Shown in pieces: positions 57,260 to 64,000 of a stretch of 64,000 nucleotides of DNA (the stretch's first letter is position 1; each line of letters begins with the position of its first letter). The notes under the pieces are model-generated. The model was not told where the DNA came from. It saw nothing but the letters and a program-made list of their open reading frames with translations, and made no database searches. Made by a program: the position numbers and the translations under genes. Origin of the DNA: Agapanthus africanus (taxonomy: Eukaryota; Streptophyta; Magnoliopsida; Asparagales; Amaryllidaceae); the NCBI GenBank assembly GCA_030015575.1, contig JASDDO010000006.1, positions 379,772,137-379,836,136 on the forward strand, read 5' to 3'.

Positions 57260-59220
57260 GTGTGTGTGTCTCGTGAAAAAACTCTTGTGCATGTTCATAC
57301 AGTCCATGATCGATCAATGGGAAATTCTTATGCTAGATCTTCTGAGGGCTCCGACAGACTCAACGATTTGCCTGATGAAATCCTTTATCATATATTATAT
57401 TTCACAGGCAGTAGACAAGCCATGCAGGTGAGCGTCCTGTCAAAGATATGGAAACACATGTGGAGACGTACGCTCTATCTCAACTCAAGGTGGCAAATGG
57501 GTGGGGCGGCCCGTAGCCCGGGCGGGACCGGTTGCCACATGGCGGGCCCACACTGGCCCGACGGCTGGCCAGGCCCAACCTAGGGCCGGGCCGCGCTCGG
57601 CAGGGGCAGCCCGTCGGCCCGGCCCGGCCATGAACCTGGATCCGGGTCCAGAGCAAATACAAAAAATCAGATTTTTGGGTTGGGTTTTAAAAAAATATTT
57701 GTGGGCCGAATTGATTTGTACTTAGAGATTCAAATCATAGTTATTGTGGCCTCGTGGATCGGGTGGAATCAATGTTTTTTAATTCGGGTTAAAAGGGGTT
57801 GGGATTTAAAGGAAGGGAGGAAAAAAACCAAAAAAATTGAAATAAAGTGAAGTGAATACTGTGTGAAATGATGAGGAGCGGGGGAATCTTAATATTTTCA
57901 ATTGTACGAGGAGTAAGTTTTGTCAACTTATGTCCTCTCAAAAAAAATTTAATCAATAAAATAACTATGTCTGACTCAGGACCTACGCGAAGTTCGGTCT
58001 TAAAAAAATTCCCAGAAAAAACTAATTTTTAAAAAATGATATTTTAATTTTGTTTAGGCCAGCCCGGTTCGGCCGGCCCAACCCAAGCCGGGCCTAGGAC
58101 GGGCTTGGCAAGGATTTGGGGTACCGAGCTGGGCCGAGGACCTGCCTGTTTGCCACCTTGACTCTCAACTAAGATGCCTCTGGATTCTCAGGAACCTCCG
58201 GTACCGGCACCGAACAAAACAACCGTCTTTTCGACTTTGCGGAGCAGTGTCGTGATGCTTCACGATTACGAAAGTTGTGCAGTGCAAAAGGTTCAGTTTT
58301 CCACACTCTACGATTATGAATCGGACAATGCGTTGGTGACTTTTTTTTTCGGTTTTCCACACTTCAAGATTTGTTTCCTATCCCTGGGCATCCTGCCGCC
58401 GTGGCGCTCTGCCATACGGTATCACATATCGTATTAATTTCGGTCTCGCACATATCACATATGTCTCCTACTCCGTTACACATGAACCAGGAAATCTCTG
58501 TGTAGGACTCTAAAGACTCGTCAATACGCCGGCAGTAGGTGATGATCATATCAGACACCTATAAGCCGCAAGTGGTCTGCCAAACGTAACGGTCATCCGG
58601 GTATTGAGCGATCAGAAGATCAACAAGCAAGCCTGCTCATATTTCTGCGAATCCAATCAGTAACACTACCGTACAGTCTGGTCTCTTCGTCTGAGAGTTC
58701 TTGAACTGTCAAAATTTGTGGGGCCTAAAATTGGGAATAAGCGACGAAGATGGGGATCCGGTGGAGAATACATCGATCATCAATTGCAATTTTGCGAGCA
58801 TCCGGATCTCTCAAAGGTGATTGAGGGTGCTGAAGTTGTTTGGCTATATATGCCGTATCGAAATGGTCCCGCGAAGCCGGTCCTCGGAGGGTCTCAGTCC
58901 TGATCTAAAAAGCAGAGTAGTGTTGCTTAACACATGAAATCGTATGTTTCAAATTCCTTGTGCCATCACTTTTTTTTAGTATGGCTTACCGCCCATACGA
59001 GTTTTCGCTCCCAACTTGGTTGGTGTCGTTTGATCACGGACGAATTCCTAGCTCGATGTTTCGATTTGAAAACTCCCAACTTCCCTTCTCCACGATGCAG
59101 TCCTCAGCTTCAATTTAGATGATAGGGAGAGAGACATCGACACCGCAATCGTGTTGCGGAAACCTTTTCAGCGGGTTTCTGACATGCGTCTCGGGTACAT
59201 GGGTCTTTGTCAGAAGAAAA
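57260..59220 (+). pseudogene. F-box/LRR (FBD-type) pseudogene
   Basis: The F-box is clear from the Met at 57317: GSDRLNDLPDEILYHILYFT, then GSRQAMQVSVLSKIWKHMW and RRTLYLNS. Plant F-box proteins recruit targets to SCF ubiquitin ligases. The gene is cut at 57485 by a hAT-type MITE. Beyond 58170 the expected leucine-rich part appears in pieces in different frames: LHDYESCAVQKVQFS (about 58257), RVLELSK (58694), EDGDPVENTSIINCNFASIR (about 58745-58805) and RVFAPNLVGVV (about 58999). AVLSFNLDDRERDIDTAIVL follows near 59099-59157, then VSDMRLGYMG. Several frameshifts and stops separate them, so the gene was dead or dying before or after the MITE came in. The leucine-rich call rests on the order and style of these pieces. 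Confidence 0.7.
57486..58162. mobile_element. hAT-type MITE in the F-box pseudogene (677 bp)
   Basis: Terminal inverted repeats CAAGGTGGCAAA and TTTGCCACCTTG lie at the ends. The 8-bp target duplication TCTCAACT (57478-57485, 58163-58170) is the hAT length. Both ends are very rich in GGCCCGGCC-like sequence. No transposase is encoded. Confidence 0.85.
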
Positions 59221-59659
59221 TATGCTTGGGGTGTTTTGACAATTTACCTAAATAAAAATAACAAAAAAAATGGTTATTTGGATATATTGCGAGAAAAACT
59301 GGAGTTTATTTTAAGCGGAGATACAGCTGATGCAAAATTTGATTTACAAGATCAGCACTCCATTTGAAAAAATGGTTTTTTTATATCTCACCCTCAAAAC
59401 ATTAATATTTCTAAATTCCCCTTCTAAAAACATATATTTCTAAATTTCATCCCTAAGACCTATAACTTGTTCAAATATGTCCTCCTGGTTAATTAACTTG
59501 GGAATAACCCTTATTTATCTTGTGTTAACACCCTTTATGGGCCTAGTAAAAGACCAAAAAGCCCTCCAACAGTCACCTTCTTTTCTCTCTATTAAATTCA
59601 AAATTTGGGGCTTTTCTTTAGACAAAAAATTCACACAATTCTTCTGTGTTGATGCTGGG

Positions 59660-60106
59660 GAGGTTGTTCTCTTTCTTTGACCAATTGCAACCACTCCGAC
59701 AAAGAAAACGAGCTGCAGTTATTCGTCCGTGAACTCAGGGTTTTACGAAGTTCTTTGCAAATGTGGTTTTCAAGCTGTAAGGTTCTCACAAGCAGGAACG
59801 AGAATGAAAACAAGAGGCAGAAATACTATTGTTGCTACAAGTATAATGGCCCAAATGATGCATGCTGGGTGTGGTTATTTTGAACGGGAGAATGAAATTG
59901 CAGCTAGACTTGCTAAGAAAACCAATAACAATGATTTAGATTCCATGCATCGGTTAAGGAATGAGCTTAAGCATTTTGAGGAAAGATTGGATGGTAAAAT
60001 TAAGAAGCTTGGCAAAGTTTGTGCGGCAATGATGTTTCAAATTGGTGTTCTTGCAATTCTTATAGTTTTAAACCTCATTTATAACATAGTTAGTATGGTA
60101 ATGTAA
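59660..60106 (+). pseudogene. GRF zinc-finger / transmembrane ORF with frameshifts
   Basis: In one frame (ATG 59729) the start of the finger is FYEVLCKCGFQAV and its end is GCGYFERENEIAARLAKK. The middle of the finger, SRNENENKRQKYYCCYKYNG with PNDAC after it, is readable only in the next frame. Two opposite frameshifts therefore flank the centre. After the finger come a charged coiled-coil-like stretch (MHRLRNELKHFEERLDGKI) and a hydrophobic C-terminal span, MMFQIGVLAILIVLNLIYNI, ending at the stop 60104-60106. This layout (GRF finger, coiled coil, C-terminal membrane span) is common in small plant proteins often found near Mutator-like elements. As written, the single 125-codon frame lacks the finger centre. 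Confidence 0.7.
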
Positions 60107-60658
60107 ATACTTTCTCTGAAATTCTTATGTATTAGTTTGTATTCTGATCATATGTTATGTTGTTGTGTTTGAGTTTGCAAAAGAATCGATTTGTTAGACT
60201 TTAAATTAGCAATACAAGCTAGTATATACAAGCAAATACAAGCTTGTAACCTAACTTGTAAACCCGGCAACTAAAAAAAGCTGGAAAAATACAGTAGGAA
60301 AAGTATGTAAGCTGTAACCTCGCTTGTAACATGGAACAAAACTGGAACAAGAAAAAGGAAAATCTGGAACAAAATCTGCAATGTATAAAGAACTGGAAAA
60401 AAAAAATCGGAAACAAAATAGAAATAGGGAAGTTGAAAACAAGATTAAAAGAATGTATATACAAAACCTGGAATGAAAAAATGCTTGGTCACACAAATAG
60501 CAAAATAGCTAGCATACAAAATCTGGAATGCATTAAGCTTAAAATAACATCCAAAACCTGGAATGCATTAAGCTTATCCATGATACAAAACTTGAAATGC
60601 ATCCATCAGTAAGATGGACATTTACAAATGTTGCTGATGCTTCTATGCTTAACTGCAT
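60107..60658. other. AT-rich stretch with short degenerate repeats
   Basis: No gene seen. At 60345-60600 there are several copies of AAAA(C/T)CTGGAATGCATTAAG-like and TGGAACAAAA-like motifs, probably transposon debris. Confidence 0.4.
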
Positions 60659-61051
60659 CTACAAAAAATCCAAAATGTTGCTGATGGCATCCAATTCTAA
60701 GCCACTGCTGATAACCTTGGTTAATGCCTTGCAGTCCATCTTGAGCTTCAGCTCTTCTTTCTTGCACTTTTGAAGAACTTTTCCTACATTAATTTTTTTA
60801 TTTTATTTAAAATTACACTCTTAAATTAAATTAGCCAACCCAGTTATAAGAATACAAACAATACATTACCTTTTAGCATTTCTCTTTTTAGATCCTCTGC
60901 AAGAAGATGCAGCATTGGAGTCAACTAAAGAAGAATTTCCACCTCAAGGAATTGAATTTGTACATGTGGACTGGCGATGCCCAAAGCCAAAGCATCTTTT
61001 ACATCGGTGTGGTTTCTTAGAAGCTTTTCTTGTATTTCCTTCATCAGGAGC
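60659..61051 (-). pseudogene. Zinc-knuckle protein C-terminal fragment, possibly from a Mutator-like element
   Basis: On the minus strand, from the Tat-3 insertion at 61051, the frame reads RKASKKPHRCKRCFGFGHRQ then STCTNSIP and meets a TGA. The C-x2-C-x4-H-x4-C spacing is a zinc knuckle. A possible intron (60869-60784, GTAATG..TGTAG) would join a Lys-rich tail ending DAISNILDFL with a stop at 60661-60659. Such knuckles occur near the C-terminus of Mutator-like transposases and in gag proteins. The neighbouring GRF ORF favours the first. Confidence 0.4.
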
Positions 61052-61869
61052 TGATGGAGGCTGTGATCTCCTTCAGATGTTGTCCTCCATCAATCCTGTG
61101 ATGGCGGTCTTTGACGGTTGAGATTTGGTTTAGGAGTTGTTGAGCGTGTGGATCTCTTGACGTTGACGCTGAGCTATCTGCAAAAGGAGTCCAAGGATGG
61201 GTGACCACCATAGGACCCTCCGACGATCAAGTTAGTGCCGGAGAATAAGCGCAGAGTAACGGCGTATTGGAATGAATTCGAGTTATCTGAATCATCTGAG
61301 AGAGGGGTTTATATAGTGGCTGTGTGGAGCGAGCAGGCGTGAGATCATCGCCGTCAGTTACATCCCTGCGTTATCCTCACATTAATGACGGGATACGCCT
61401 ATTAATGGAGGGACGTGCTAGCGTGAGACGCGGAACGTGGGAAGGCGGATATCTCGCCCTAACGAGATACGCGGAGCCGTTGCGGGGACGCTTGGGTCTA
61501 TGCTCTCGGTTGATCAAGGAAGCCAAGGAAGCTCGGCCTGTCAGATTGCTCGGAGACGAGCAGTGAGGCCGAGGAAGCTCGGCCTGTCAGATGGCTCGGA
61601 GATGAGCAAGGAGGCCGAGGAAGCTTGGCCTGACAAGAGGCTCGAAGACGAGTAAGGAGGCCAAGAAAGCTCGGAGACGAACTGTTGGTAGTTTGCTAGG
61701 TGAAGGCGGGAAGTACTCAGAGAGGTCTACAGAAAGGTCGGACACTTTCTCGAGACGAGGGCCCGAGGAATGCCCATATGCCACTCATTTATTGCAACTC
61801 TGTAGCCTTCGGGATATGCCATCCACCACTTTTCATAATCTGAGAAAATACCACTTGTGAGCATCATCA
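61052..61869 (-). repeat. 3' LTR of Tat-3
   Basis: About 818 bp. It has tandem GAGGAAGCTCGGCCTGTCAG units near 61520-61660 that expand the corresponding U3 repeats of Tat-1. Confidence 0.88.
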
Positions 61870-62233
61870 TTAGCCCCTCACTATCGTTCCGACCTATTTA
61901 TGGATCAGGTTGAGAGTGGTCTGCTCGGTTTTTCTTCGGCTCAGTTTGGCGTCGAGAATCAGAATGTGGATCGTCCGGGAACGACATGGCTTTTGGCGGT
62001 TGCGTCGTTTCGATCTTTGGACCCACGTGTCGTCTTGTCGTACGTCTAAATTTTCGTGTGTATCTCCGATGGCGTCAGCGGATCAATGAAATGATTGTGC
62101 TTTAAAGAGGGTGCCGTTTCAGTCGATTCGCTGGTTGGGATACGGGCCACGCGTCGGACGTTGATTGGCGGGCGAGACAGGCTGTCTTTGACTCCTACAA
62201 CCACAGAGACGTCCCCAATAGTCGACCGCTGAT
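61052..62233 (-). mobile_element. Third Tat-like element, 3' end (Tat-3), truncated by an insertion
   Basis: On the minus strand 61869-61052 is an LTR matching Tat-1 (TGATGATGCTCACAAGTGG start, TATATAAACCCC near 61315, end AGCCTCCATCA). The purine tract GTGAGGGGCTAA and about 360 bases of 3' interior lie to its right, matching 31200-31584 of Tat-1. The interior stops near 62233, where an Athila-like LTR begins. The rest of the element may lie beyond the window. Confidence 0.85.
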
Positions 62234-64000
62234 TGATCGTGAAAATGTGTTTGTAGAATAACCACAATCAATAACGTTGTCACGTGTAGCTAGCCGAGAT
62301 GAGTACGGGTCGTCCGCAGGGATGCGTTGAACTTTTAATCTTACTTTAGACGAGTTGAATAAAATAAACGAAGAAAGGAGAATAGTTTATTTAAGATCTA
62401 AATTAATTACGGATGTAGATTTTATATAAAGAAGACTTGTAGGGTTCGTTAGGATTTAGTAGTCATGGATGACTAATAAAGATGACTTCTTTTATCTATT
62501 GGTAGATTTAAAACTAGATTGATAGAGATGAATGGGAATTAGGGTTCTTGAAAGAAACTAGGGTTTTCTCACTATTAACCTTTGTCCCTCCATTGATCCA
62601 TATTCATATCTTGTCCTTAACAAAACAATTGTTAATCTGATCTCAAATCGCGGTTGAGACTAGCAATAGATTGGTAACGCGCCCGATAAAAATTTTAACG
62701 ATTCTTTTGCTAAAGTTTATAAATTTCCTAAGACTTAAAAGAAGTTAAAATATTTTCTCATCCATTATTCTATCCTAATCTTACGAACCCTAACAAGCGG
62801 AGAATTACTCGCGCATGTTGGAGATAAAAGAAGAAAGCATATTTAAAGAAATCATAATGCAGAAAAATAAAAATACAGAAAATAAATAATTAAACAAAAT
62901 GATCTACCTTTATTAATCAACTTCATAAGTAAAAATCCTACGAATTTAGATTACAAGAGGAAGGAGTTGCTCTCGATCTCTGCCCTGTAGGAAGTAGATG
63001 CTCCGTCGATTTTCACATCGTCCTATCACGTCGAATCGTGGACCTGTCGTGGATCTCTTGTTTTTTTACGGTGATTGGCTTTGTGGTAAAGATGATGCCC
63101 TCTAATTTTAGCCCTCGGTCCTTTATATATGTCTCAAATCAGAAAACCAAGTTACCTAATATAGTGATTGCCTAATATGGTGATTTCCAAATATGGTGAT
63201 TTCCATGCCTGGATTCTGAGTCTCTGTCAGTATTGATTTTATAATTTTGGCAGATTTTTTATCCTGATATCTTGATCTCTTGACCTGAGCTAAATATTGC
63301 ACAATATCTCCATGAATAATGTTAGTACTATTTATTAAATTAGAGAGAGTATCTTAATCACTATATATGGTAATAAATCTTTAAGAAACTTGATTAAGAA
63401 TATTTAATATTCTATGCATCTTTTAATTACTAAAATATTATGTATATATTTTGAAACATTATTCTAACCATTTGTTTGATATTATTTTATTTAAGAATTG
63501 TGATTAGAATATTTGATATGATATGCATATTTTCAATTACCAAAATATTATATAAATATAAAATGCATATATTTTCCTTCATAATGTTAATTATAATATA
63601 TAAACATATGGTAAATAGTATTTTGTAGATAAATCCAAATATGCTCTATATTTATAATAAACACCTTTAAATATTTAAGAAAAGTAAGGAAAATGTTATA
63701 TCAAAAGTGTAGTTTTTTCGACTGAACAAATACCCCCAAACTTAATTTTGATCGTCCCGAGCAAACTTGTTATTCAACAGAGGGAGAAACAAGAAAAGAA
63801 AAACTAACTACCACACTTTCGTAGGCAACACGATTGCATTGAGTACGTGCAACAAACCGTTAAAGCTCTAGGTGTCCCTAGCAGGAGGAGTGTTGTCTCC
63901 TGAGGGTTTTCAGCGGATTACACCCGCAAAATCCTATAATAAAAGAAAGATGGTGAAAATTACATATAAAGATAAGAACTATAAAAGAAAGAACTTGAAA
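62234..64000 (-). mobile_element. Athila-like element, 3' LTR and interior start, runs off the window
   Basis: On the minus strand the LTR starts TGTTCAGTCGAAAA at 63728 and ends near 62234 (..CACGATCA). The exact end is uncertain by a few bases. Near its end is the U5-like block (CTGCGGACGACCCGTACTC inverted at about 62297-62320). The polypurine tract TTAAGTTTGGGGGTATT lies just outside (63745-63729). The interior to 64000 matches 13195-13380 of Athila-1 inverted, including the GGAGACAACACTCCTCC-like stretch. The 5' part lies beyond the right edge. Confidence 0.82.
63729..63745 (-). promoter_or_regulatory. Polypurine tract of the right-edge Athila-like element
   Basis: TTAAGTTTGGGGGTATT on the minus strand immediately before the LTR start, the same form as in Athila-1. 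Confidence 0.75.

Overview
The window looks like nuclear DNA of a flowering plant, in a transposon-rich stretch with very few host genes. The evidence is Ty3/gypsy elements of the Tekay, Tat and Athila kinds with plant-type primer sites, a CACTA element with DUF4216-like and En/Spm-like coding exons, hAT and Mutator-like debris, and one gene for a plant-only protein family, GLUTAMINE DUMPER. The species cannot be told from the sequence. All calls were made by eye from motifs, repeats and target-site duplications (TSDs).

Layout. 1-1343 is a broken Tekay-type integrase on the minus strand. About 1388-18421 is a decayed CACTA element that carries a four-layer nest: CACTA, then a solo LTR (3406-16419), then an Athila-like element (3457-15083, TSD GTCAA), then a Tekay-like solo LTR (6631-10612, TSD CAGTC). 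18422-23227 is host-like DNA with the only intact, clearly recognisable host gene, a GLUTAMINE DUMPER on the minus strand (20242-20763). 23233-32364 is a Tat-like element ('Tat-1', TSD CAAAC) whose antisense gene is split by a second copy of the solo LTR found in the CACTA nest (28488-29928, TSD GGGAC). 32422-33806 is an Athila-like solo LTR. 34072-45330 is a second Tat-like element ('Tat-2', minus strand) with a Tekay-like solo LTR inside its 3' LTR (34103-37237, TSD TCAGA). About 47372-52791 is a decayed chromovirus-like element. 52894-57200 is mostly featureless AT-rich DNA. 57260-59220 is an F-box/LRR pseudogene split by a hAT-type MITE. 59660-61051 holds a broken GRF zinc-finger ORF and a zinc-knuckle fragment. 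61052-62233 is the end of a third Tat-like element, cut by an Athila-like element that runs off the right edge.

The most interesting content is in the two Tat-like elements. Each has a gag that stops where protease should begin, no pol, an array of about 86-bp repeats, and at least one multi-exon gene on the strand opposite to gag. The antisense genes have their own TATA boxes, introns and polyadenylation-type ends, and share a short 3' motif. Tat-2 also has a second, uninterrupted antisense ORF (42304-42723) that I do not recognise. Most other coding sequence here is broken.
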